A program made the position numbers and the translations under genes. A stretch of 64,000 nucleotides of DNA from Verrucomicrobiota bacterium (GTDB lineage Bacteria > Verrucomicrobiota > Verrucomicrobiia > Limisphaerales > UBA11358): contig JAGWNY010000010.1 in assembly GCA_028872915.1 (NCBI GenBank), positions 16,346 to 80,345 of the forward strand, given 5' to 3'. Numbering within the stretch: position 1 is the first letter of the stretch; the number at the start of each line of letters is the position of its first letter. This document shows positions 28,276 through 38,055 of this stretch, one piece after another. Below the pieces are notes generated by a model that saw only the letters and a list, made by a program, of their open reading frames with translations, was not told the DNA's origin and searched no databases.

Positions 28276-28555
28276 ATTCTTAACCATTGTCCGCGGCAAC
28301 CCGCCGATTCCGATCATTCCATTGTCAATCTGCCCGGGCAATCAATTGCGGGTGGTCGGCCAGGACCTTCGCCACCCCCTTGCGGGAGGGACGGAGCGAA
28401 GGGACGCCGGTTCATGGCGCTATGTGAGCCTGCCTTCACCGAAATGCTCCAGGATTGGCGCACGGAAGAATTTTGAACCGCATTGAGCGTTCGTTACAAT
28501 CTAAAGCCGACACTCTCTTGCTTGATGTTTGGCAAATTCTGTTTAAGATGGATGC

Positions 28556-28936
28556 GTGTCCAAACGGCTTGGCAACGTCTTTTTGATTCTTGCGTTGCTT
28601 TTTTTCACCGGCGGAGAATGGATCGTGTTGCAATCGGTTGCGTGGATGGGCATGGTTGTCAGTTATTCGGAACGCGCTCCACTCAAAGAGGCATTGACCC
28701 AGACGTTTGACGGCAGACATCCCTGCTGCCTGTGCAAAGCCATCGCTGCCGCCGAAAAATCCGGGAAAAAGCCTCAATTTTCCCTGCGACTGCAAAAACT
28801 CGAATTTCCGCCGTTAAAAGAAAACCTCGTTTTCACCGCGCCGTCGCAATTTGAACTTTTGCCGTCGGTGGATTCTTCCGCCCAATCTCTCATCCAAAAG
28901 CCGCCCACGCCGCCGCCGCGCGGGTTCTTCGCCTAA
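28556..28936 (+). CDS. Small hypothetical protein with HPCCLCKAI cysteine motif
   Basis: N-terminal hydrophobic segment, GRHPCCLCKAIAAAEKS motif; near TonB cluster. Confidence 0.55.
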   Translation: MSKRLGNVFLILALLFFTGGEWIVLQSVAWMGMVVSYSERAPLKEALTQTFDGRHPCCLCKAIAAAEKSGKKPQFSLRLQKLEFPPLKENLVFTAPSQFELLPSVDSSAQSLIQKPPTPPPRGFFA

Positions 28937-29040
28937 TCATCACCGTTGTTTTGCCCGTGCCGTTGGCGCGAGCATTTGATTTTCCTTTTAACCTTGAGAC
29001 CCGCTCTATCGCGGTGTCTTGCAACTTTTGAATTCTGAAA

Positions 29041-29985
29041 ATGAAAAAACGTAAAAAAAATGATTCCATGGCAGTAAAAATTGGCGGCGGTTTGTTGGCA
29101 CTGATATCGGTGCCGGGCATGGCTCACGCGTGCGCGTGCGGCTGTGGTGTCTTCGAAGTCGGCGGCACTTCAATGCTGCCAACCGGCTCGGGGGGGATGG
29201 CTTTTCTCCAATACGATTATCAGGACCAAAATCGCAATTGGAACGGCTATTCAAAGGCGTCATCGGCGGACAATGGCGACAAGGATATTGAGACGCATTT
29301 TATGTCGTTGGGCGCACAATATATGTACAACGCCAAATGGGGCGCGCAACTCGAAGTGCCTTACGATTATCGCCATTTCACGGGAACGGATGGCAGTGGC
29401 AACATTGCCACGCATGATTGGGGCGGACTGGGCGACATTCGTATTGAGGGCATTTATACGGGGTTTTTCCCGGACATGTCAGCGGGTGTAACCTTTGGTT
29501 TGAAACTGCCGACGGGCAGCTATACCGAAGACCCGGATTTGGTGGACCGCGACACGCAGATTGGCACCGGCAGCACGGAGGTTTTGCTCGGCGGATTTTA
29601 CCGTGGCAGCCTGGACAGCGGCCGGACGTGGGGTTGGTATGCGGAGGGATTGCTGGACGTGCCGACGCTCACCCAGGCTGGCTATCGTCCAGGCACCGAG
29701 TTTGACACCGCCGCCGGCATTGATTATACGGGGTTCTCACTTGGCAAAGCGCAAATTTCGCCGGGCGCGCAAGTGCTCTTTTCCGAACGAACCCATGACA
29801 GCGGCTCCAATGCCCATCCGGACGAGACCGGCTATCAGCGCCTCATGCTTTCGCCGGCAGTCGAAGTCCGGATCCATCCGTTGATCGTTCACGCCGACGC
29901 GGAGTTTCCGGTGCTTCAGCATTTCACCGGTGATCAGCTTGCCGCGCCGGTGCTGTTCAAAGTAAGTGTGAGCTATATGTTTTAA
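29041..29985 (+). CDS. Outer-membrane beta-barrel-like protein with CACGCG N-terminus
   Basis: Signal peptide ending HACACGCGVFEVG; alternating aromatic strands; C-terminal VSYMF. Confidence 0.65.
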   Translation: MKKRKKNDSMAVKIGGGLLALISVPGMAHACACGCGVFEVGGTSMLPTGSGGMAFLQYDYQDQNRNWNGYSKASSADNGDKDIETHFMSLGAQYMYNAKWGAQLEVPYDYRHFTGTDGSGNIATHDWGGLGDIRIEGIYTGFFPDMSAGVTFGLKLPTGSYTEDPDLVDRDTQIGTGSTEVLLGGFYRGSLDSGRTWGWYAEGLLDVPTLTQAGYRPGTEFDTAAGIDYTGFSLGKAQISPGAQVLFSERTHDSGSNAHPDETGYQRLMLSPAVEVRIHPLIVHADAEFPVLQHFTGDQLAAPVLFKVSVSYMF

Positions 29986-29993
29986 CCGGTGCA

Positions 29994-30027
29994 GCCGCCG
30001 CGTGATTGATTCGCGCGGCGGCCTTTT
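29994..30027 (+). terminator. Rho-independent terminator
   Basis: GCCGCCGCG (29994-30002) / CGCGGCGGC (30014-30022) perfect stem followed by CTTTT. Confidence 0.75.
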
Positions 30028-30126
30028 CCGGCCGAAAGCAGAATGTGCGAATGAACATGAAAGGCTTTCTGATGCTGAAACCAAATTGAAACGGAAGATA
30101 TGTTGAACCTGCCTTTTCCAGGTATT

Positions 30127-30690
30127 TCATTCCTTGGCCATCGCCGCCGCTGTCACGCGTTTGAAGAACTTGTAAATTCCGGTGTCTCCCATGTCTCGCG
30201 CGTTGGCGAGTTCTCCTTCTCGTGTGACATAAAGAACCTGGTCCTTGGAGGAAAGGATCGCAACGGCGGGGATGCCTTTTGCCAGGGGCACTTCATACGA
30301 CTTCGCAATATCAAGATTCTTGTCGAAATGGCCGACATTGACTTTGACAATCCGGAAGTCGCGCGCCAGAAGCGTTGCACAGGCCCCATTTTTCATGGCG
30401 AGGTCCAACGTTTTGCAGTCCGGGCACCAATTGGCGCCAAAAACAACGATGACCGAGGTGTGAGTGGCGGCGGCCCGCGTCAATGCTTGTTTGATTTCGA
30501 GTCTGGCATTCGCAGTGTCGCTGTAAGGATTGTCCGCCGCGGCGGCATTGTGCATGGAGGCGCAACAGTCCAGAACCAAGATGACGACAGTCAATATGAC
30601 GGAACTGAAATTTTTCATGGCGTATTTTGTGATGCGCAATTTGGCAACCAGCCAACCAAAACCAAACCACGGCGCCCGGAGCTTAACCAA
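30127..30690 (-). CDS. Thioredoxin-family protein
   Basis: VIVVFGANWCPDCKTLDLAMKN WCPDC active site; GIPAVAILSSKDQ cis-Pro. Confidence 0.85.
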   Translation of the reverse strand: MVKLRAPWFGFGWLVAKLRITKYAMKNFSSVILTVVILVLDCCASMHNAAAADNPYSDTANARLEIKQALTRAAATHTSVIVVFGANWCPDCKTLDLAMKNGACATLLARDFRIVKVNVGHFDKNLDIAKSYEVPLAKGIPAVAILSSKDQVLYVTREGELANARDMGDTGIYKFFKRVTAAAMAKE

Positions 30691-30973
30691 GGCTTGCGAT
30701 AATGATAATCGAATTTAATTTCAATGTCGAATTCCAAAGGCGCGGCGGCCGCCGGCTTGTTGCCCGAAAACACGCCAATGCAAACGGCCAAGGCAACCGC
30801 CGCCCAACTTCAATTCAACGTGCGGATGGAATTGATTCTCGCCACAGCCATCACGGTTGTTGTGGCCATTTGGGAATTTTGCCGCCGGCGGTTCACTAAA
30901 ATTCTTTTGCCTTCAATGGCAATTTTCAAAAACCAATTGCAATTGCTCCGGCGACGGCTAAATTGCAAACGGT

Positions 30974-31300
30974 TTGCGATTCAAGAACAGCCAGGTTCGT
31001 CAGTTTGGCAAGGCGACGCTCGCCGCCCTGCTGGTGGGGATGATTTTGCTTCTTGATGCAATGGCGGCGTGCCCCGCCCTGCACGAATGGATTCATCACG
31101 ACGCGGACAAACCAGGCCACCATTGCGCCGTCACGCTGATCGCCCACGGCAAGGTAAGCGCCGCCGCCTGCGAAATCGTCATTCCGCCGCCAATTGTTTT
31201 GGTTGAAGTCACCACTCGCTTTGTTTTCCGCGCCTTCAGTCCGGCCATTGAAAATCTTCCGCAAGGCCGCGCTCCGCCCGCTTTCCTTTCCGTCTCTTAA
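30974..31300 (+). CDS. Small His/Cys-containing membrane-anchored hypothetical protein
   Basis: LALLVGMILLLDAMAACPALHEWIHHDADKPGHHCAVTLIAHG-type pattern; upstream of TonB receptor. Confidence 0.5.
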   Translation: MRFKNSQVRQFGKATLAALLVGMILLLDAMAACPALHEWIHHDADKPGHHCAVTLIAHGKVSAAACEIVIPPPIVLVEVTTRFVFRAFSPAIENLPQGRAPPAFLSVS

Positions 31301-31444
31301 TTCCATCGGATTCAGACATTGGCCGGTTGCCAGGTCTGAATGCGTTTTCCTTTAAACCAAATCTTTGCGGATGCCGTGTGGCGTTTCGTAAAGCGCGAAT
31401 CCGTGGGGTTGTGGAATCGCTTTGAAAATTCAATCACTGAAGTC

Positions 31445-33700
31445 ATGAAAAATCTTGGAGAGCGAAAGAAATACAGGAATCGGGCATATTGGACGGTCAT
31501 TTCAGTCATGGCGCTGTCCTTTGGCGGAACGGCAATGGGGCAGACAAAAGCCGTGCCAGCGACAAACGCCGCCACGACGGCCAGTTCAACGAATGTCGCC
31601 AATCTGGGCAACATCACCGTCATCGGCCAGTTGAATCAGGCTCGGAGCGCCATCGTGCCGGACCTTGGCGCAACGGCTTACACGCAAACCAAGGAGCAAA
31701 TCGAAACCGAATCACAAGGCGGCAACGCGCCGTTCAACGAAGTGATTCTGCGCGCGCCGGGTGTGGCTCAGGATTCCGCGGCAAATGGAGACCTGCACGT
31801 GCGCGGCGAGCACGCGAACCTGCAATACCGCATCAACGACGTGCTCCTGCCGGAGGGCATCACCGGCTTTGGCTTGGAACTCGATCCGCGCTTCGTGGAT
31901 TCCATGCAACTCATCACCGGCTCGCTGCCAGCCCAATACGGCTTCCGCACGGCGGGCGTGGTGGATATTCACACCAAGAGTGGCGCCTTTGAGAACGGCG
32001 GCATGTTGGATTTGTATGGCGGCAGTTACGACACCTTCCGTCCGAGCTTTGAATATGGGGGGGCGCAGGGGAAATGGGATTATTTCGTGGACGGCAGTTT
32101 TAACCAGAACAGTCTCGGCATCGAAAATCCGACGCCCGGCAAAAACGCCATCCATGACCAGACGGAACAATACAAGTCATTTATTTATGCCTCGCGCATT
32201 TTGAGCGATACCAGCCGCATCAGCGTGATGGGCGGCGCGTCTTACAGCGATTTTCAAGTGCCCAACACACCCGGGTTGCCGCCGGGAACCTCGCCCGATG
32301 GCAGCACTCAATGGTCATCGCAAATGTCCACGACGAATTTCGATTCGGCGAACCTGAACGAAAATCAAAACGAGCAAAATTACTACGGCATCGCCGCCTA
32401 TCAGCAATCGGCGGGCGATTTGAATTATCAAGTCGCCGCCTACGGCCGGATGAGCGGCGTCCATTTCAAGCCCGATCCGATCGGCGACCTGTTCTTCAAC
32501 GGCGTGGCCAGCGACGTGAAGCGCGATCTGTATTCCGGCGGCCTGCAAGCCGATGCCAGCTACGCGCTTGGCGACAAGCACACGATTCGCGCCGGCATGA
32601 TGCTGCTGAACGAATACCTGTCCGCCGACAGCACCACGACGGTTTTCCCTGTGAACAACAGCGGGAACCCGACGGGACCGGCCTATCCAATTCCGGACAG
32701 CGGCGTTTCCCACGCCCTGTTCGCCGGCGTGTATTTGCAGGACGAATGGAAAATCCTCCCGGAAGTCACCATCAATTACGGTGCGCGGTTCGACGAGTAT
32801 TATTCCTCGTTCTACAAAGGCAACCAGCCCAGCCCGCGCGTGAATATCGTCTTTAAGCCGACAGACTCAACAACGTTGCACGCCGGCTACGCGCGTTACT
32901 TCACGCCGCCGCCACTGGAAAACATATCAACCGAGACGGTGAACCAGTTTAACGGAACATCAAACGCTTCCTCCATCACCAACGGCATCAGTTCAGTAAC
33001 AGCCGAGCGCGCGAATTACTTCGACGCCGGCGTCTCGCAAAAAATCACCAAGCACCTGCAAGTCGGCGTGGACGGTTATTACAAAACCGCCAAGAACCAG
33101 CTTGACGACGGTTTGTTCGGGCAGACGCTGATTCTCTCGGCGTTCAACTACGCCAAGGGCCGGGTCTATGGCGTGGAATTCACCGGCTCCTACAATCAAG
33201 GCGGCTTTGCCGCCTACGCCAACTTGGCCTGGTCGCAGGCTTGGGGCAAGAACTGGAATTCGGCGCAGTTCCTATTCAGCCCCAATGACCTGGCTTATGT
33301 CCAGAACCACTACATCTTCCTGGACCACGACCAGCGCGTCACCGGCTCGTTCGGCGTGTCTTACAACTGGCGCGAAGGCAGCCACTGCAGCACGCTGCTT
33401 TATGCGGACGCCCTTTGCGGCACTGGTTTGCGGCAAAGCATGGACGCAAATAGTTATCAATACCAAGGCAACTCCTATGCCGTCCCCAACGGCGCCAGCG
33501 TGCCGCAATACTACTCCATCAACATCGGCGCGGCGCAGAGCTTCAAACTCGCGCGCGACCGGACGTTGACGGCGCGGATTGATGTCGTGAACCTCACCGA
33601 CAACATTTACCAGCTCCGCAGCGGCAGCGGCGTCGGTGTCAATGCCGCCCAATACGGCGAACGGCTCGGCTTCTTCGGATCGCTAAACCTCATGTTCTGA
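31445..33700 (+). CDS. TonB-dependent receptor
   Basis: Plug domain NEVILRAPGVAQDSAANGDLHVRGEHANLQYRINDVLLPEG; C-terminal GERLGFFGSLNLMF. Confidence 0.9.
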   Translation: MKNLGERKKYRNRAYWTVISVMALSFGGTAMGQTKAVPATNAATTASSTNVANLGNITVIGQLNQARSAIVPDLGATAYTQTKEQIETESQGGNAPFNEVILRAPGVAQDSAANGDLHVRGEHANLQYRINDVLLPEGITGFGLELDPRFVDSMQLITGSLPAQYGFRTAGVVDIHTKSGAFENGGMLDLYGGSYDTFRPSFEYGGAQGKWDYFVDGSFNQNSLGIENPTPGKNAIHDQTEQYKSFIYASRILSDTSRISVMGGASYSDFQVPNTPGLPPGTSPDGSTQWSSQMSTTNFDSANLNENQNEQNYYGIAAYQQSAGDLNYQVAAYGRMSGVHFKPDPIGDLFFNGVASDVKRDLYSGGLQADASYALGDKHTIRAGMMLLNEYLSADSTTTVFPVNNSGNPTGPAYPIPDSGVSHALFAGVYLQDEWKILPEVTINYGARFDEYYSSFYKGNQPSPRVNIVFKPTDSTTLHAGYARYFTPPPLENISTETVNQFNGTSNASSITNGISSVTAERANYFDAGVSQKITKHLQVGVDGYYKTAKNQLDDGLFGQTLILSAFNYAKGRVYGVEFTGSYNQGGFAAYANLAWSQAWGKNWNSAQFLFSPNDLAYVQNHYIFLDHDQRVTGSFGVSYNWREGSHCSTLLYADALCGTGLRQSMDANSYQYQGNSYAVPNGASVPQYYSINIGAAQSFKLARDRTLTARIDVVNLTDNIYQLRSGSGVGVNAAQYGERLGFFGSLNLMF

Positions 33701-33716
33701 CGAATCGAATCACCTC

Positions 33717-34394
33717 ATGGATGCAAACCGAACATTGCCCAGCTACGAGCTGAAAAACGAACTGGCGCGGATGTGCCTGACAACGGCTCGGCGCGAACCG
33801 GAGCGCAAACTCGCCTGGGTGAATTCGGTTTGCATCCTTTTCCTGCTGATTGGGATTTTCGGCGCGCGGCAGGGCGTCATTTCCATCAAATCAGTTCCAC
33901 CCATCCGGGAAGCTGTGCCCGTCATTGTTCAGCCCACGGTACAGCCGCCGCGGCCGGTTGCTCCTAAACCGGAGCAACCGTCACAGCAAAACAACCAGCC
34001 GCGCGTTCTCGTTGTCCTCCCAAATGCGCCAAACGTCAATTTCGGCATCCCCACCGCTGGCACGCTGGTTACAGACGTTGCGCTCGCCGCTCCGCTGCCG
34101 CGGACAACACCGCTGCGCATTGCCACGCTCTCCAACACCGGCGCGGGCGGCGGGCGGCCCGAACCGCCGTATCCGCCCATCGCCCTGCAAACCGGCGAGC
34201 AAGGAACCGTTGTTCTGTCGCTCACGGGCGACGCCGCCGGCAATGTCGTTTCTGTGGGTGTGAAACAATCCTCCGGTTTTCCCGTTCTCGACCATGCGAC
34301 GGTGGATTTCATTAAACGCCACTGGCATCTGCCAACCAATACCGGCGCGCGCCTTTTCCAAACCAGCATTACTTACAAACTTCAACTCAACTGA
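33717..34394 (+). CDS. tonB: TonB-family energy transducer
   Basis: Single N-terminal TM, Pro-rich linker, PYPPIALQTGEQGTVVLSLTGDAAGNVVSVGVKQSSGFPVLDHATVDFIKRHW. Confidence 0.88.
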   Translation: MDANRTLPSYELKNELARMCLTTARREPERKLAWVNSVCILFLLIGIFGARQGVISIKSVPPIREAVPVIVQPTVQPPRPVAPKPEQPSQQNNQPRVLVVLPNAPNVNFGIPTAGTLVTDVALAAPLPRTTPLRIATLSNTGAGGGRPEPPYPPIALQTGEQGTVVLSLTGDAAGNVVSVGVKQSSGFPVLDHATVDFIKRHWHLPTNTGARLFQTSITYKLQLN

Positions 34395-34401
34395 CTAAAC
34401 T

Positions 34402-35079
34402 ATGCTCGCAAACATCGTTCTTCAATTCTTCCTTAAAGGCGGCCCGGTCATGTGGCCGATTCTCATCTGCGCCCTCGTCGCCGTAGCCGTCGTCGGCGAA
34501 CGCGCCTTCTGGTGGTGGCGTGAAAGCCGGAAGCGCGACCCGCGTAAAATGGAACAACTCCTGGCCGCGCTGGAACATGCCGATGTGCCAGCCGCCGCGC
34601 AAATCGCCGCTGCCTCGGATGATCCTGTCATCCGCGTGATTCGTCATGGACTCGATCACCTTGGCCATGCGCATGGCTCGTTGATTGGCGCGCTGCAACT
34701 GGCGGCGGGTATCGAATTGAAACGCGCCGGCCGTTTCCTCACCGTCATGGATACACTCGTCACGCTCGCGCCGTTGCTCGGTTTGCTTGGCACCGTCACC
34801 GGCCTGATGCGCGCCTTCCTCAACATCGGCAGCGCGGAAATCTCCGTCGCGGGCGTGACCGGGGGCATTGGCGAGGCGTTGATTGCCACCGCTTGCGGAC
34901 TGGCCATCGCCATTTTTTCCCTGGTTCCGTTCAATTATTTCTCGGCCAGAGTGACGCAGTTACAGTTCGACCTGGAAACCGCCGCAACCAACGTCGAAGT
35001 CATGGTCGGCGGCGGGAAAACAGGCGACACCGTCCATCTGCACAAACCGGAAGCGCCAAGCCAGGCCACGAGTCATTGA
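34402..35079 (+). CDS. exbB: ExbB/TolQ/MotA-family proton channel
   Basis: TLVTLAPLLGLLGTVTGLMRAFLNIG…GGIGEALIATACGLAIAIFSLVPFNYF. Confidence 0.93.
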   Translation: MLANIVLQFFLKGGPVMWPILICALVAVAVVGERAFWWWRESRKRDPRKMEQLLAALEHADVPAAAQIAAASDDPVIRVIRHGLDHLGHAHGSLIGALQLAAGIELKRAGRFLTVMDTLVTLAPLLGLLGTVTGLMRAFLNIGSAEISVAGVTGGIGEALIATACGLAIAIFSLVPFNYFSARVTQLQFDLETAATNVEVMVGGGKTGDTVHLHKPEAPSQATSH

Positions 35080-35090
35080 AATTATTGCCG

Positions 35091-35516
35091 ATGAAAATTC
35101 CCTCGCCTGTTCCCAAACGCCGCTCGCGGATTGTCATTATTCCGCTCATTGACATCATGTTCTTCCTGCTCGCGTCGTTCATGATGGTGGCCTTGGAAAT
35201 GGAGAAGACGCAAAACATCAAGGTCAACCTGCCGCCCGCCTCGCAATCCAGGCAGGATTACCGGCCCAACATGATTAACATCGCCGTGGACAAATCCGGC
35301 GCGGTTTGGCTGGAGAAAAAACGGGTTTCGTTGACTCAACTCGCGTCGGTCTTGAAGGAACGCTTTCGCGCCAACCCGGATGTGCCGGTTTATGTCAGCG
35401 GCGACCGCGACACGCTCCACGGCGACATGGTAAAGGTTTATCAGGTCGTCCGTTCCATCGGCATTCAAAAGGTCGCGTTCATGACCGACGGCAATCCCGG
35501 TTCCACAACGCCATGA
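35091..35516 (+). CDS. exbD: ExbD/TolR family protein (copy 1)
   Basis: RSRIVIIPLIDIMFFLLASFMMV. Confidence 0.93.
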   Translation: MKIPSPVPKRRSRIVIIPLIDIMFFLLASFMMVALEMEKTQNIKVNLPPASQSRQDYRPNMINIAVDKSGAVWLEKKRVSLTQLASVLKERFRANPDVPVYVSGDRDTLHGDMVKVYQVVRSIGIQKVAFMTDGNPGSTTP

Positions 35517-35938
35517 AAATTCGCACGCCCATCCCGGAAAAGAAGTCGCGGCTGGAAATCATTCCGCTGATTGACATCATGTTCTTCCTGCTCGCGTCGT
35601 TCATGATGGTGACGTTGCAGATGCAGATTGTCCGCACGCTCAAATCCAATCTGCCCACCGCCACGCTCGCCACACCCTCCCGGAAGCCCGACATCGTCAA
35701 CCTGACTGTCAACAAGGACGGCTCGGTCTCGGTGGATGCCAAGCCCGCCAGCTTCCCCGAATTGTTCACAATGCTCACGAACCGTTACAGCCTGAACACC
35801 AATCTGCCGGTCTATATCACCGGCGCGCGGGACACCACCCACGGTTCGGTGGTGTTCGTGCTCGATTTGGTGAAACGCGCCGGCATCCAGCGCGTCGCCA
35901 TTGCCGTCAACGCCGCCCCCGACCATCCGACCCCATGA
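35513..35938 (+). CDS. exbD: ExbD/TolR family protein (copy 2)
   Basis: KSRLEIIPLIDIMFFLLASFMMVTL; overlaps copy 1 stop by 4 nt. Confidence 0.93.
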   Translation: MKIRTPIPEKKSRLEIIPLIDIMFFLLASFMMVTLQMQIVRTLKSNLPTATLATPSRKPDIVNLTVNKDGSVSVDAKPASFPELFTMLTNRYSLNTNLPVYITGARDTTHGSVVFVLDLVKRAGIQRVAIAVNAAPDHPTP

Positions 35939-36465
35939 AAAACTTCCAAGTCAACCTGTTCATCGTCCTTGCCCTTTGCTTTTGCGGACTGTGCGCATGG
36001 CAATGGTATGAACAAACCGTCCAACGCACGACTATCCAGAGCCTGAACCGGATGGTTTATGACCGCGACGCTGTCATTCAGAACGATACCAACTCCATCG
36101 CCACGCTAAATCATCAGGTGAATGAAATGGACGCGAGCCTTGCGGAAATGAAGGCAGAAGCCGGGACGAACAGACAGCTTATTGCCTCGCAAAAAACTAA
36201 AATCACTCAATTGCAGTTTGAGAACGAAAACTTCACCAACGAAATCGCGCAATACAAGGCCGGCGTGGACGCGCTGGAAGCCAGGCTAAAGGAAGCTTAC
36301 GCCGGAATTGGCAGGCAGAACGCCGCCATCTCCAACCTCGTCGTCCGGCGCAACGACCTTGTGCAAAAATACAACGACGAAGTGAAAGACCGGAACAACA
36401 TCGTTGCCAAATACAACGAACTGGCAAAGCAGGTGAAGCAGCTCCAAGACAAGTCCAAACAATGA
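35935..36465 (+). CDS. Coiled-coil membrane-anchored protein, part of tonB-exb operon
   Basis: N-terminal TM, long heptad-like coil; start overlaps exbD stop. Confidence 0.7.
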   Translation: MKNFQVNLFIVLALCFCGLCAWQWYEQTVQRTTIQSLNRMVYDRDAVIQNDTNSIATLNHQVNEMDASLAEMKAEAGTNRQLIASQKTKITQLQFENENFTNEIAQYKAGVDALEARLKEAYAGIGRQNAAISNLVVRRNDLVQKYNDEVKDRNNIVAKYNELAKQVKQLQDKSKQ

Positions 36466-36559
36466 CCATCCTTTGATGCGCCCCTATAATTACCGTTTGT
36501 GCCGCTTGATCTTCCGGGATTTTCTACGAGGATGGCATGATGCTCATTGGCCGGCAAAT

Positions 36560-36749
36560 AACACTCATATTCTCCGACCAATTCGGAATCCACCAGCTTC
36601 CCGTCCGAATTGAAGAAATCCACGTGAAAATAAGGCGCTTTCCATGGGCTGGCGCCCGGGTTTTTGATGGTTCCGAAAACCGCCGCCGTCGGTCCTGATT
36701 TTCGATTGCCACCCATCCGGCGGCTTTTCTTTCCATCGTCTGACTGCAT
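36560..36749 (-). pseudogene. Truncated FxLYD-like domain fragment
   Basis: AAVFGTIKNPGASPWKAPYFHVDFFNSDGKLVDSELVGEYECYLPANEHHAILVEN, then loses protein-like character; N-terminal similarity continues in another frame (RKAAGWVAIENQ). Confidence 0.4.
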
Positions 36750-36775
36750 GAACCAATTTTTTCGTCACCCCCCCC

Positions 36776-37021
36776 TCACTGCTTCTCATACTCCCCTTTG
36801 CGGACGCGTTTGAGTACCGTGAATCCGGCCTTTTTCGCGTCCGAGACGGAAAGCGGCTTGAGCTTGTGCGGCGTGCTGAAGCCCGAAAGGATCTTCCGCA
36901 CGGGCTTTTTGCACGCCGGACATTTCGTCAATTCCGGCGCGGACAGCGGTCGCCGCAACGTGAATCTGCCACCGCACGCCCGGCATTCCCCTTCGCACAA
37001 TTCATATTCGTAAAGTGGCAT
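36776..37021 (-). CDS. FmdB-type zinc-ribbon protein
   Basis: MPLYEYELCEGECRACGGRF…LTKCPACKKPVRKILSGF. Confidence 0.75.
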   Translation of the reverse strand: MPLYEYELCEGECRACGGRFTLRRPLSAPELTKCPACKKPVRKILSGFSTPHKLKPLSVSDAKKAGFTVLKRVRKGEYEKQ

Positions 37022-37086
37022 ACGGTTGCGCCGCTGTCGCCGCCGCCGCTCGCGAAGTCCCTCCGGCCCGCCACGGCTCAACGCCG

Positions 37087-38025
37087 TCATTTCATCCGGT
37101 CAAAACTTTTCTGCAAAATCTGCCAATCCTGCAGGCCCTGGAGCCTCTCCCGCGCGCCCCGGATGATTTCCGCCTCCTTCGCGTTTTTCGTGGCCTTCGC
37201 CGCCTTGTAGAAAATGCCGAAATAACCCGGGAATTCCGCCCCCGCCAGTTTGAATGCCGCCAGTTCATCCGTCGCGTCATGGTCCTTGGGCACTTCATTA
37301 AATGCGCCGCCTTTTCGCGGATTGCTCGCGTCGAACGCGCCCTCGTAAAATTCCACGCATTCGCTCAGGCATTCGATGAAGCCGAACCCCTCATGGTCCA
37401 TCGCCGCCTCCATCATCTGCAAAACGTGGTTCGGATTCGAATGCGTCGTCCGCGCTACAAACGTCGCCCCGGCGGCAATCGCCTGCTTCATCGGATTGAT
37501 CGGATAATCCACCGCGCCCCATTGGTCCGTCTTGCTTTTGAAGCCCAGCGGCGACGTTGGTGACGTCTGTTTCTTCGTCAGCCCATAAACCCAGTTGTCC
37601 ATCACCACATACGTCATTTTGATGTTCTTGCGCGCCGTATGGTTGAAATGATTGCCGCCGATGGAAAATGCGTCCCCGTCGCCTCCAAACACAAACACGT
37701 GCAAGTCCGGCCGCGACAGCGAGATGCCGCTGGCAAACGGCAGCGCCCGGCCATGAATGTAATGCGCGCCGTGCGCCTGCACGAAATACGGGAACCGGCT
37801 CGAACATCCGATGCCCGCGATGGTCGTGATATTCTCATGCCACATCTTCCGCTTCTCGATCAGCTTGAAATAAAGCGCCAGGACCGAAAAATCCCCGCAA
37901 CCCGGACACCACGTCGGATGGTCCGCGGCGACTTCCTTTTTCGTCAGTCCCTTGCGTTCCGCCGGCGCCGCCGGCGCCGCCGCGCCATTCGTCCGGGGTT
38001 CAATTTCTGTCAATGTTTCACTCAT
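37087..38025 (-). CDS. korB: 2-oxoacid:ferredoxin oxidoreductase subunit beta
   Basis: HPTWCPGCGDFSVLALYF; FGGDGDAFSIGGNHFNHTARKNIKMTYVVMDNWVYGLTKKQTSPTS. Confidence 0.93.
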   Translation of the reverse strand: MSETLTEIEPRTNGAAAPAAPAERKGLTKKEVAADHPTWCPGCGDFSVLALYFKLIEKRKMWHENITTIAGIGCSSRFPYFVQAHGAHYIHGRALPFASGISLSRPDLHVFVFGGDGDAFSIGGNHFNHTARKNIKMTYVVMDNWVYGLTKKQTSPTSPLGFKSKTDQWGAVDYPINPMKQAIAAGATFVARTTHSNPNHVLQMMEAAMDHEGFGFIECLSECVEFYEGAFDASNPRKGGAFNEVPKDHDATDELAAFKLAGAEFPGYFGIFYKAAKATKNAKEAEIIRGARERLQGLQDWQILQKSFDRMK

Positions 38026-38055
38026 AAATCCTTTTTGCGCATCCTGCTTTCCCGT

